Shown here: positions 1 through 8,308 of the stretch, piece by piece
Position numbering within the stretch: position 1 is the first letter of the stretch
Layout: each line of letters begins with the position of its first letter
NCBI RefSeq assembly: GCF_000744835.1
Contig: NZ_JQMS01000001.1
Location: 3,410,001-3,474,000 of the forward strand
Source of the DNA: Flavobacterium sp. 83
Lineage (GTDB): Bacteria > Bacteroidota > Bacteroidia > Flavobacteriales > Flavobacteriaceae
Length of the DNA: 64,000 nucleotides
Direction: 5' to 3'
Program-made: the position numbers and the translations under genes
The notes under the pieces: generated by a model
What the model saw: the letters and a program-made list of their open reading frames with translations, nothing else
What the model was told of the DNA's origin: nothing
The model's database searches: none

Positions 1-1
1 T

Positions 2-559
2 TGGCGCAAAGCCTGGGGGACTAACCTACCCTTCTATTATGTTCAATTATCAAGTATTGAGCGACCAACTTGGCCAGCATTCAGAGATATGCAAAATAGA
101 TTGCAAGATAAAATACCAAACAGCGGAATGGCAATTAGCATGGATTATGGAGATGCTCTCAATGTACATCCAATTAAGAAAAAAGAAGTGGCAGATCGTT
201 TGGCGCTTTTGGCCTTGCGGTACACCTATGGAAAAGCTGTAATTGTGAATGGTCCTTCCGCTTTGAAAGCCATACAAAAAGGCGACAACATTCTAGTTTC
301 ATTTGCATTTGCAAAACAATTAACTACTTCGGACAAAAAAGAATTAATTGGTTTTGAATTGGTAAATGACAAGGGAATCCAAACTCAAAGCAATGCAACT
401 ATCGTGAAAAATCAAGTATTAATTACGGTCCCAAAAGGAGAAAAAATAAAAACCGTTTTATATGCATGGAAACCGTTTACTACAGCCAATTTAGTGAATG
501 AAGCAGGACTTCCATGTTCAACTTTCAAACTAGAATTAAATCCTGCTACTGAAAACTAA
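2..559 (+). CDS. Sialate O-acetylesterase, C-terminal part (5' end outside window)
   Basis: The frame is open from the first base of the window and ends at the TAA at 557-559, so only the last 185 residues are present. The segment reading LPFYYVQLSSIERPTWPAF followed by ISMDYGDALNVHP is typical of the C-terminal half of sialate 9-O-acetylesterases (SGNH-hydrolase fold), including the Asp/His block DxxNVHP near the active site. The family removes O-acetyl groups from sialic acids, usually in the periplasm. An ATG at 89 lies inside the conserved domain and is not the true start. The downstream epimerase, NagA and NagB genes fit a sialic-acid/amino-sugar utilisation operon. The family call is confident; the substrate is inferred. 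Confidence 0.85.
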   Translation, partial: WRKAWGTNLPFYYVQLSSIERPTWPAFRDMQNRLQDKIPNSGMAISMDYGDALNVHPIKKKEVADRLALLALRYTYGKAVIVNGPSALKAIQKGDNILVSFAFAKQLTTSDKKELIGFELVNDKGIQTQSNATIVKNQVLITVPKGEKIKTVLYAWKPFTTANLVNEAGLPCSTFKLELNPATEN

Positions 560-654
560 AAAAAGTCAAATCCTTTATTTACTGACTAAACGAGACAAAA
601 AAATAACATCTAGTACAACATAAAAAATACTAGTTACAAAACATATATTAAAAA

Positions 655-1893
655 ATGAGCTATTCAAAAACAGATCTTCTCAGCTTAAAAGATTTTTATC
701 AGAATCAATTATTAAATGATACTGTGCCCTTTTGGTTTCCACGTTCAATCGATACCGAGTTTGGAGGTTATTTATTAATGCGTGATCAAGATGGAAGTTT
801 GATTGATGATGACAAAGCAGTATGGATACAAGGGCGTGCCGCATGGTTATTGGCTACACTTTACAATACAGTCGAACCAAAACAAGAATGGTTAGAAGGT
901 TCTAAAACAGGTATCGATTTTTTAAACAACCATTGCTTTGATACTGATGGACGAATGTTTTTTCACGTAGCACGTGACGGACAACCCATACGCAAACGCC
1001 GTTATTATTTTTCGGAGACTTTTGCGGTTATTGCGATGTCAGCTTACGCAAAAGCAAGCGATGATGAGGCAGCTGCCGAAAAAGCGCGTTTTTTATTCGG
1101 AAAATGCATCGAATATTCAACTTCATCTAGTTTATTAGAACCTAAATTCACCGCTACCAGACCGTCAAAAGGAATTGGAACTCCTATGATTATGATAAAC
1201 ACGGCACAACAGTTACGGGAAAATATTGGTGACCCGCGTTGTGATGAATGGATTGATACATGGATTACTGAAATTGAAACCGATTTTGTAAAAGATGATA
1301 TTAAATGTGTGATGGAACAAGTAGCGCCAGATGGTTCCATTATCGATCATATTGATGGGCGCACGTTGAATCCCGGTCACGCCATTGAAGGAGCTTGGTT
1401 TATTTTACATGAAGCAAAATATCGCAACAATGATCCGCATTTAATTGAATTGGGCTGCAAAATGCTCGATTATATGTGGGAACGCGGATGGGATAAAGAA
1501 CATGGTGGTATTCTATATTACCGTGATGTATATGACAAACCAGTTCAGGAATACTGGCAGGATATGAAGTTCTGGTGGCCTCATAACGAAGTGATTATTG
1601 CAACACTGCTGGCCTACACTATGACAGGCGATGAAAAATATGCAACTTGGCACAAAATGGTACATGATTATGCATACAGCAAATTCCATGATGCAGCAAA
1701 TGGAGAATGGTTTGGATATTTACATAAAGACGGAACCGTTGCCCAAACGGCAAAAGGAAATATGTTCAAAGGACCGTTTCATTTGCCAAGACAGGAATGG
1801 TATTGTTTGCAATTACTTAATGAGTATTTAGAAGACAATAGGAATATTGCCAGCAGTAAACTAGATGTAACACATTTAAATTATAAAAAATGA
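655..1893 (+). CDS. N-acylglucosamine 2-epimerase (AGE/RenBP family)
   Basis: The 412-residue protein has the length and the (alpha/alpha)6-barrel features of AGE-family epimerases, which interconvert N-acetylmannosamine and N-acetylglucosamine (some members use glucose/mannose or cellobiose). Conserved histidines are visible in NPGHAIEGAW (H242), WWPHNE (H310) and FHLPRQEWY (H376), the positions that act in acid/base catalysis in the family. It would connect ManNAc, released from sialic acid, to GlcNAc. Its TGA overlaps the ATG of the next gene by 4 bp (ATGA), indicating translational coupling with NagA. It is cytoplasmic, with no signal peptide. Family assignment is firm; the exact sugar is inferred from the operon. 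Confidence 0.88.
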   Translation: MSYSKTDLLSLKDFYQNQLLNDTVPFWFPRSIDTEFGGYLLMRDQDGSLIDDDKAVWIQGRAAWLLATLYNTVEPKQEWLEGSKTGIDFLNNHCFDTDGRMFFHVARDGQPIRKRRYYFSETFAVIAMSAYAKASDDEAAAEKARFLFGKCIEYSTSSSLLEPKFTATRPSKGIGTPMIMINTAQQLRENIGDPRCDEWIDTWITEIETDFVKDDIKCVMEQVAPDGSIIDHIDGRTLNPGHAIEGAWFILHEAKYRNNDPHLIELGCKMLDYMWERGWDKEHGGILYYRDVYDKPVQEYWQDMKFWWPHNEVIIATLLAYTMTGDEKYATWHKMVHDYAYSKFHDAANGEWFGYLHKDGTVAQTAKGNMFKGPFHLPRQEWYCLQLLNEYLEDNRNIASSKLDVTHLNYKK

Positions 1894-3011
1894 AACAAGC
1901 CATTATTAACGGAATTGTACATACTGGCGAAGAAATAAATAATGATGTCATTATTATAGAAAATGGAATAATTATTTCTGTTCAAAAAGAAATTCCCAGT
2001 ACTATTCCTCTCATTGATTTGAAAGGAAAACACATTGCTGCTGGTTTTATAGACATCCAAATAAATGGTGGAGAGCAACTTTATTTTAGCCAAACTCCAA
2101 CAGAAGAAACCATTCAAGATATTTATGAAACCAGTTTGAAATATGGCACCACTCATGTACTTCCATGCTTGATATCGTCTTCCAAAGAAACCATTCTTGA
2201 AGGAATTGAAGCCATTCGCGTTTATAAAGCTAAATACAATAACGGAGTACTGGGAATGCATCTGGAAGGTCCTTTTCTGAATCCTTTAAAACGTGGTGCA
2301 CATAGTATTAATCAGGTTCGTAAACCTACTAATGCCGAATTGGAAGAGATTATCCGTTACGGTAAAGATGTGATAAAAGTAATCACAATTGCACCGGAAT
2401 GTTTTACAGACGAGCAATTGGATATGCTATTAGAAAGCGACATCGTCATTTCGGCGGGACATTCTACCATGACCTACAAAGAAGCACAATATTACTTTTC
2501 TAAAGGGATTAAATTGGTTACCCATTTGTTTAATGCGATGACTCAATTTGGGCATCGGGAACCCGGTTTAGTTGGTGCAACATTCGAAAATGAATCTGTT
2601 TATGCTCCTGTTATTTTAGATGGTGCGCATTGTGATTATGCCGCTGCTAGATTAGCCTATAAACTAAAGAAAGACAAATTCTTTTTAATCAGTGATGCTG
2701 CTTTTTTAGGACGTAAAGTTTCCAGTTTTAAATGGGAAAATTTTGATGCCCATCTCGATAATGGCTTTTACAGAAATGATGAAGGTAATCTAGCCGGGGC
2801 CAGTATTTCGATGAAAGAAGCGGTTCAGAATGCATTCAATCATTTGAACGTATCAGCTGATGAAGCAATTAAAATGGCGACTTGCCGAGTAGCAGCCGCT
2901 ATTAAAATGGAACATCAATTGGGTAAAATAAAACCCGGATTTCCTGCAAGTTTTGTCACTTTCAATGATAATCTGTCAAGAATAGAAACCGTAAACTATA
3001 ATCCGATTTAA
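1890..3011 (+). CDS. nagA: N-acetylglucosamine-6-phosphate deacetylase NagA
   Basis: NagA removes the acetyl group from GlcNAc-6-phosphate to give glucosamine-6-phosphate. The 373-residue amidohydrolase shows the metal ligand and substrate motifs of the family: HLEGPF (E126), SAGHS (H191), THLFNAM (H212) and the catalytic aspartate in LISDAAF (D269). The start ATG overlaps the stop of the upstream epimerase, and the stop lies 10 bp before the next gene, so it sits in the middle of a tight operon. No GlcNAc kinase is seen nearby, so phosphorylation must come from a kinase elsewhere. Confidence 0.93.
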   Translation: MKQAIINGIVHTGEEINNDVIIIENGIIISVQKEIPSTIPLIDLKGKHIAAGFIDIQINGGEQLYFSQTPTEETIQDIYETSLKYGTTHVLPCLISSSKETILEGIEAIRVYKAKYNNGVLGMHLEGPFLNPLKRGAHSINQVRKPTNAELEEIIRYGKDVIKVITIAPECFTDEQLDMLLESDIVISAGHSTMTYKEAQYYFSKGIKLVTHLFNAMTQFGHREPGLVGATFENESVYAPVILDGAHCDYAAARLAYKLKKDKFFLISDAAFLGRKVSSFKWENFDAHLDNGFYRNDEGNLAGASISMKEAVQNAFNHLNVSADEAIKMATCRVAAAIKMEHQLGKIKPGFPASFVTFNDNLSRIETVNYNPI

Positions 3012-3021
3012 ACACTATATT

Positions 3022-3939
3022 TTGAATACTGCAACTAAAACTATAGCAATTTCAGGTAAAACTAAATCCAAAGAATGGAAACTCATTTTTATTGGAATAG
3101 TGTTTGCTTTTTTATGGGCATCAGCATCAACTGCCACTAAAATAGGGCTAGATTCTGCTCAACCCTTTGTGATTTCTATTTTTAGATTTCTAATTGCCGG
3201 GACAATCATGTTGTTTGTAACGCACCTAGTGATGCGTAATCGAATGCCTTCAAAAAAAGAATGGATACAGATTAGTATTTATGGAGTGTTGAATATTTCA
3301 TTTTACCTTGGTTTGTATGTAATCGCCATGCAACAAGTATCGGCGGGTTTGGGAAGTTTGGCTGTAGCCACTAATCCAGTTTTTATTGCATTGATGTCAG
3401 CAGTTTGGTTATCCCACAAAATCAGGTTCCAAAATATTCTTAGTTTGATACTTTGTTTTGTCGGCGTAATTTTAGCAGCCTATCCCCTTTTGCAAAATAG
3501 CTTTGCAACCCTAAACGGAATACTTATTTTATTGGCAAGCATGATTGCTTATTCTTTAGGAACCATTTACTATTCTCGTTCCAATTGGAACGGGTTGCAT
3601 ATTTTAACTATTAATGGCTGGCAGACGATTATTGGCGGTATTTTTCTGTTGCCTGTTTTAGTGGCAACCTACCAACCCAATCAAAATATTTTTGATGCTA
3701 AATTTTGGGCTTCCGTCTCTTGGTTAGCAATTACGGTATCTATAGGAGCAGTTCAATTTTGGTTACACCTGTTGAAAAACAATCCAATCAAAGCTTCCTA
3801 TTGGCTTTTTTTATGTCCAATATTTGGTTTTATAATTGCTCATTTCATGATGAATGAACCCATTAGTTTATATACTTTTTTGGGTGTTGCCTTTGTGATA
3901 AGCGGATTATATATCAGTATGTCTTTAAAAAATAAATAA
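3022..3939 (+). CDS. EamA/DMT-family permease in the amino-sugar operon
   Basis: The 305-residue protein contains about ten hydrophobic segments in two EamA repeats (FAFLWASASTATKIGLD near residue 30-45 and a second repeat starting near residue 160), which is the drug/metabolite transporter architecture. It starts with TTG 10 bp after the nagA stop; no better ATG lies upstream, and the hydrophobic repeat begins near residue 23. The location between NagA and NagB suggests transport of an amino sugar or related product, but DMT proteins do not reveal their substrate from sequence, so this is inference only. Confidence 0.8.
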   Translation: MNTATKTIAISGKTKSKEWKLIFIGIVFAFLWASASTATKIGLDSAQPFVISIFRFLIAGTIMLFVTHLVMRNRMPSKKEWIQISIYGVLNISFYLGLYVIAMQQVSAGLGSLAVATNPVFIALMSAVWLSHKIRFQNILSLILCFVGVILAAYPLLQNSFATLNGILILLASMIAYSLGTIYYSRSNWNGLHILTINGWQTIIGGIFLLPVLVATYQPNQNIFDAKFWASVSWLAITVSIGAVQFWLHLLKNNPIKASYWLFLCPIFGFIIAHFMMNEPISLYTFLGVAFVISGLYISMSLKNK

Positions 3940-3975
3940 TAAAAACGTAAGTAATTAACTCAAATAGAAAATAAA

Positions 3976-5913
3976 ATGAAAAGTGTTTTAGAAATTAAAC
4001 CTGACATCAGCTATAAAAGTGCCGGTAAATTTGAAGAAACGAGATTTGAAAAAATTCATAACGAAATTTTCAAAAACTCAACAGAAGCCTCTGTAATTGT
4101 AGCACAAGAAATAGCGGCATTAATTAGATCCAAACAAGCCGAAAATAAATCTTGTGTACTTGGTTTAGCTACCGGTTCTTCTCCTATAAAAGTCTATGAA
4201 GAATTGGTACGAATGTATAAAGAAGAAGGCTTAAGCTTTAGTAATGTAGTGACTTTCAATTTGGATGAATACTATCCAATGACTAAAGAAAACAACCAAA
4301 GCTATCATTATTTCATGCATCAGCATCTTTTTAATCATATCGATATTAAACCGGAAAATATAAATGTTCCCGACGGAACGATAGCGATTGATGAACTGAA
4401 TCAATATTGTGTTGATTACGAAATGAAAATTAAAAATGCCGGAGGACTTGATTTTCAATTATTAGGAATCGGACGTACGGGACACGTAGGGTTCAATGAA
4501 CCGGGATCCCACATCAATTCAGGAACCCGAATCATTACTTTGGATCATATCACTAGAATAGATGCATCGTCAGATTTTAATGGTATTGATAACGTTCCTA
4601 AAAGAGCCATTACGATGGGAGTTTCTACTATTTTGAGATCCAAAAGAATTGTATTAATGGCTTGGGGCCAAAATAAAGCATCCATCATAAAGAGAACCAT
4701 TCAGGGAGAAATAAGTTCTGAGGTTCCTGCTACATTTTTGCAAAATCATACCAACACCACTTTCGTTTTAGACCAATCGGCAGCTTCCGAATTAACTCGA
4801 TTTGAAACACCGTGGTTGGTAGGAGAATGCATTTGGACAACAGAATTAAAAAACAAAGCCATTGTTTGGCTTTGCCAAGAAACAAAACAATCGATATTAA
4901 AACTGACCGATAGGGATTACAACAATAACGGAATGTCGGATCTTTTGGCACAAGAAGGTTCTGCATATGATTTGAATATTAATATGTTCAATGTATTGCA
5001 GCATACCATAACAGGATGGCCGGGAGGAAAACCCAATACGGATGATTCCCACAGACCCGAAAGAGCCAATCCTGCCAAAAAAAGAATCATTCTTTTTAGC
5101 CCTCATCCGGATGATGACGTGATTTCTATGGGAGGAACTTTTTCTAAATTGATAAAACAAGGTCATGATGTTCATGTAGTGTATCAAACTTCTGGAAATA
5201 TTGCTGTTACAGATGATGAAGCATTGAAATTTGCTGAAGTTTGCAATGATTTTATTGGAGAAACCGATTGTAATATTGATTTTCCTGCGGTAATCAATTT
5301 CATTAATAACAAAACCGAAAATCAAATTGATTCTCTTGAAGTTCGAAAATTAAAAGGCTTAATCAGACGTCGTGAATCGTATGCTGCAACAAGATACATT
5401 GGGTTAAAAGATGAAAACACGCACTTTTTAGACCTTCCTTTTTATGAAACCGGCCGAGTAAAGAAAAACCCATTGGGCCCTGAAGATGTTGCCATAGTTG
5501 CAGCCATTATTGCAAAAATAAAACCGCATCAGGTTTTTGCAGCAGGAGATTTAGCAGATCCACATGGTACTCATGAAGTTTGCTTGAATGCAATATTTGC
5601 TGCCTTGAAACAACTCAAACCTGAACCTTACATGAATGATTGTTGGTTATGGTTGTACAGAGGTGCTTGGCACGAATGGGATATCCATGAAATAGACATG
5701 GCAGTTCCCTTAAGTCCTGATGAAGTTTTGTTAAAAAGACATGCTATTTTGTACCACCAATCCCAAAAAGACAGGGTTATGTTTCAAGGGAATGACTCAA
5801 GAGAATTTTGGGTTAGAGCCGAAGATCGCAACAAAAATACCGCAAAGATTTACGACGATTTAGGTTTGGCTGAATATGAAGCTATTGAAGCTTTTAAACG
5901 TTTTGATTATTAA
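3976..5913 (+). CDS. nagB: Glucosamine-6-phosphate deaminase fused to PIG-L (LmbE-like) domain
   Basis: NagB converts glucosamine-6-phosphate to fructose-6-phosphate and ammonia, finishing the pathway started upstream. Residues 25-300 form the NagB/SIS-like domain with LGLATGSSP (62-70), FNLDEYYP (94-101) and GIGRTGHVGFNEPG (164-177). Residues 365-640 form a PIG-L/LmbE deacetylase-like domain with the zinc motif SPHPDDD (375-381). At 645 residues it is much longer than the about 266-residue enterobacterial NagB; such fusions are known in Bacteroidetes. The aspartate two residues before the catalytic histidine in the classic GxDGHIAFNEP motif is Thr168 here, while His170 and Glu175 are kept. 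Deaminase activity is therefore likely but not certain. It is the last gene of the operon. Confidence 0.85.
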   Translation: MKSVLEIKPDISYKSAGKFEETRFEKIHNEIFKNSTEASVIVAQEIAALIRSKQAENKSCVLGLATGSSPIKVYEELVRMYKEEGLSFSNVVTFNLDEYYPMTKENNQSYHYFMHQHLFNHIDIKPENINVPDGTIAIDELNQYCVDYEMKIKNAGGLDFQLLGIGRTGHVGFNEPGSHINSGTRIITLDHITRIDASSDFNGIDNVPKRAITMGVSTILRSKRIVLMAWGQNKASIIKRTIQGEISSEVPATFLQNHTNTTFVLDQSAASELTRFETPWLVGECIWTTELKNKAIVWLCQETKQSILKLTDRDYNNNGMSDLLAQEGSAYDLNINMFNVLQHTITGWPGGKPNTDDSHRPERANPAKKRIILFSPHPDDDVISMGGTFSKLIKQGHDVHVVYQTSGNIAVTDDEALKFAEVCNDFIGETDCNIDFPAVINFINNKTENQIDSLEVRKLKGLIRRRESYAATRYIGLKDENTHFLDLPFYETGRVKKNPLGPEDVAIVAAIIAKIKPHQVFAAGDLADPHGTHEVCLNAIFAALKQLKPEPYMNDCWLWLYRGAWHEWDIHEIDMAVPLSPDEVLLKRHAILYHQSQKDRVMFQGNDSREFWVRAEDRNKNTAKIYDDLGLAEYEAIEAFKRFDY

Positions 5914-5937
5914 AAAATAACAGTAAATTCAAATAAC

Positions 5938-5986
5938 AAAACTCAGTTTGAGAACCATGATAAATGGGTTTCAAACTGAGTTTTTT
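5938..5986 (+). terminator. Rho-independent terminator of the amino-sugar operon
   Basis: Perfect 14-bp arms (5938-5951 and 5971-5984) with an extra inner AACC/GGTT pairing (5953-5956 with 5967-5970), followed by a T run to 5986. It lies 25 bp after the NagB-fusion stop codon. The A-rich left arm would also allow some function on the opposite strand, but no gene on that strand ends here. Confidence 0.9.
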
Positions 5987-6057
5987 CAATTGTTGTCCAT
6001 GTATCCATTTAAATTATAAATTTTGTAGTTTTACCCCCACTACTATCTGAATTTTAA

Positions 6058-6909
6058 ATGAAAAATAAATCAATCAACATTCCTCCAATCCCAGCTGTTC
6101 TGTTTGCAATAATAAGTGTGCAGTCAGGAGCAGCTATTGCCAAAGGTCTTTTCCCCGTTATAGGTGCTGCCGGAACTGCTTCTTTGAGAATTGGTATCTC
6201 AGCATTACTATTACTGGCGGTTTACCGACCAAACCTAATGAAGATTACCCCGCAACAATGGAAAATTGTAGTTCCATATGGTTTATCCTTGGGAGCAATG
6301 AATTTGGTCTTTTATCTTGCCATAGAGCGAATTCCTATTGGGCTAGCTGTTACACTAGAATTCATAGGTCCATTATTGGTAGCCGTTTTAGGTTCAAAAC
6401 GGATGATCGATTTTTTCTGGGTCTTGCTGGCAGCCGCAGGAATTGTTTTGATTGCTCCATGGTCAAGTGACGGAATAGATATTTTAGGAGTTTTATTTGC
6501 ACTTTTAGCAGGAGGTCTCTGGGCTGCTTATATTGTTTTGGGCGGGAAAATTTCAAAAATAATGAAAGGCGGAGAGGCTGTAGCAACAGGAATGCTCTTT
6601 GCCGCAATACTAATTGTACCCTTTGGAATTCTGGGAAATGGATTAATCGGTCTTACGCCAAAATTTTTCTTCTTAGGCATAGCGCTCGCTCTTTTATCAA
6701 GTGCTATTCCTTTTACACTGGAAATGAAAGCGCTTGGCCAGCTTCCAGCCCGTACATTTAGTATTTTAATGAGTTTAGAACCTGCAGCAGCATCAATTTG
6801 TGCGTTCCTTTTTTTAAGAGAGCACCTTACTTTTAATGAGGTTTTGGCTGTTCTTTTTGTAGTAATCGCTTCAGCCGGATCAACAATTACTTCCAGAAGC
6901 AAAACGTAA
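6058..6909 (+). CDS. EamA-family exporter, RhtA (threonine/homoserine) type
   Basis: This 283-residue inner-membrane protein has about ten transmembrane segments and two EamA repeats. The stretches ISVQSGAAIAKGLFP (N-terminus) and AIERIPIGLAVTLEFIGPL (residues 88-106) closely resemble the RhtA/YbiF subgroup, which exports threonine, homoserine and other amino acids in enterobacteria. The gene follows a strong terminator, so it is a separate transcription unit. The subgroup call is fairly firm; the exported substrate in this organism is unknown. Confidence 0.82.
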   Translation: MKNKSINIPPIPAVLFAIISVQSGAAIAKGLFPVIGAAGTASLRIGISALLLLAVYRPNLMKITPQQWKIVVPYGLSLGAMNLVFYLAIERIPIGLAVTLEFIGPLLVAVLGSKRMIDFFWVLLAAAGIVLIAPWSSDGIDILGVLFALLAGGLWAAYIVLGGKISKIMKGGEAVATGMLFAAILIVPFGILGNGLIGLTPKFFFLGIALALLSSAIPFTLEMKALGQLPARTFSILMSLEPAAASICAFLFLREHLTFNEVLAVLFVVIASAGSTITSRSKT

Positions 6910-7476
6910 TCTGTTTTGTGGAAACATATTAATTTCTTTAAAAATTCATAGTACAACTCGACCACTTCCGGCAAATATTTATAACAAAAAATCAGTCTGC
7001 AAAATTAAGCTGTCAAAACAGATTTAAAACTTGGTGTTATAATTTGGCCTGATATTACTCTAAATGGTAAAACTTTTTGACCAAATAATTCAGGACAAAA
7101 TAAAGTAAAGTAGCCACTATGGCAAAGGATAAAATAAAACTAACCAGATTTACAACAATATTAGGAATAAACTTCAATCTTGGATGCGTAAAGTAAGGTT
7201 CCCGATGGAGTCTTTCATGAACATGATTCTTTACTATTTTGATTTTCTTTTTGATAATTCTGTTATTTAAGATAATAAAGGAGTAGCCACTACCGTTCCT
7301 TGTTGATTCCTACTTAGAGCACTCTAAATTAAGCAATTAATTTAATATAAAGATTTTATAAATTAAAAAAGAGAATAACCTTGCGGAAATCCTCCTTTAA
7401 GTTGTGATTAATTGAACAATACTATTTTTTGGACTTCATTGTCTTTAAGTAAAACCAAACTCTTGTTAACCGTTAT
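6910..7476. other. 567-bp intergenic stretch
   Basis: The only coding-like content is a reverse-strand frame at 7055-7309, listed separately. The remainder (6910-7054 and 7310-7476) is AT-rich without convincing frames, promoter pairs or hairpins. Confidence 0.6.
7055..7309 (-). pseudogene. Degraded or start-less small membrane-protein frame
   Basis: On the minus strand an 84-codon open frame runs from just after a TAG (7310-7312) to a TAA (7055-7057). It contains no ATG, GTG or TTG at all. The translation is protein-like: a basic region, then HERLHREPYFTHPRLKFIPN, a single strong transmembrane segment (LVSFILSFAIVATLLYFVL) and a short basic tail. Such a clear topology is unlikely in noise. 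It is either the 3' remnant of a gene that lost its start, or a small protein begun at an ATT codon. No family is recognised. Confidence 0.4.
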
Positions 7477-7932
7477 TTAGATTTCTTTCGTATTCCCTTT
7501 ATTTTTCAAGAAGATAACTTCTATAATTTTACTGGTCATTCCAGAATCTATTTTAAGTTCTTTGGATAGCACTTCAATTACGTTTTTTTCCTCTTCTCCA
7601 AGTAAACCATCCGAGAGTAATATTTCCAAGGCAAGTGCAAATACTGTTTCTTTATCTTCTTTTGTTATTTGTTCACAGCAAGCCGCAATGTATTTTAATT
7701 GACCTAATGCTGCTTTTAAATGATACGATTTTACATAAAGAGGTGCAATATCGACTCCTGCAAATTTCTCTTTGGAATATAACAACTTAGATAATGATGC
7801 CGTTTCAGAATCCTTAATTTGATTGTCTGCGGCAATACACGAATATAAAATTCCAACCCAAGCATCCAGTTCTGAGATTACGGGATTTAGGGCTGTATTA
7901 TTTTTTTCTTCAACTTTATCTGATAAACTCAT
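7477..7932 (-). CDS. TerB-like (tellurite-resistance TerB fold) protein
   Basis: A 151-residue acidic, all-helical protein. The layout (ELDAWVGILYSCIAADNQIKD, then SLSKLLYSKEKFAG, then ALEILLSDGLLGEEEKNVIE) resembles the TerB/DjlA helical domain, where two acidic loops (ADNQIKDSE and SDGLLGEEE) can bind metal. I chose the ATG at 7932 over one 13 codons upstream because a -7-like TAACTTTAG lies at 7947-7955, between the two ATGs. Function is unknown; TerB domains occur in stress-response and metal-sensing proteins. It stands alone between intergenic stretches. Confidence 0.6.
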   Translation of the reverse strand: MSLSDKVEEKNNTALNPVISELDAWVGILYSCIAADNQIKDSETASLSKLLYSKEKFAGVDIAPLYVKSYHLKAALGQLKYIAACCEQITKEDKETVFALALEILLSDGLLGEEEKNVIEVLSKELKIDSGMTSKIIEVIFLKNKGNTKEI

Positions 7933-8176
7933 ATTTGTTTTTTTGGCTAAAGTTACTGCGAACCGTTTCACACATTGCTCCGCTTTGGGAATAAATTATC
8001 ATTTGAGCGTTGGGAGAGCTGTGATTTTTAAGGGCAATTTTAAATTAAAAACGGAGACTAAATCTAGTAAAATCTTTGTTAAAGCCCAACTAGAGCAGTT
8101 TGGCATACTCTTTATTTTTTAGTTATATTGGGTATAAATTTTTGAATTATATCCCATTCATTTTCATAATATTTAT

Positions 8177-8221
8177 TAAATCTAAACCTTAACTTATTCA
8201 TTCCTTTACGGTTTCTCGTAA
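8177..8221 (-). promoter_or_regulatory. TTACGG palindrome plus possible -7 element, toward the TerB-like gene
   Basis: The palindrome TTACGGTTTCTCGTAA (8206-8221) differs by one base from the one upstream of the giant adhesin (17392-17407). On the minus strand TAGATTTA (8177-8184) resembles TAnnTTTG, and its distance to the palindrome centre is 36.5 bp, the same as at the adhesin promoter. The predicted transcript would have a leader of more than 200 nt before the TerB-like gene. The palindrome is certain; its promoter role is inference. Confidence 0.4.
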
Positions 8222-8246
8222 TCAACTCTTTTATTCAAAAAATTCC

Positions 8247-8290
8247 ATAAAGAAACCGTCTTATTCCCATAAACAAGACAATTTCTTTAT
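8247..8290 (-). terminator. Terminator-like hairpin after the two-repeat lipoprotein gene
   Basis: Outer arms ATAAAGAAA (8247-8255) and TTTCTTTAT (8282-8290), a 2x2 internal loop, and inner arms GTCTT/AAGAC (8258-8262, 8275-8279). On the minus strand the stem is followed by GGAATTTTTTG, a short T run, and it starts 18 bp after the stop of the lipoprotein gene. Confidence 0.6.
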
Positions 8291-8308
8291 AGTTTTTAAA
8301 CGTTTAGG

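Larger units (their letters stand above)
7972..8308. other. Intergenic stretch with palindrome, possible promoter and terminator
   Basis: Holds the minus-strand terminator hairpin of the lipoprotein gene (8247-8290) and a TTACGG-type palindrome with a possible minus-strand -7 element (8177-8221). A minus-strand 35-codon frame (7998-8105) shows no family signal and is not called. Confidence 0.6.

Noticed and set aside
39..277. Frames at the left edge other than the esterase frame
   Set aside because: The esterase frame is open through this region and has family motifs; the others are shadows.
7998..8105. 35-codon minus-strand frame upstream of the TerB-like gene
   Set aside because: No hydrophobic, Cys or family pattern and no evidence beyond an open frame in AT-rich DNA.
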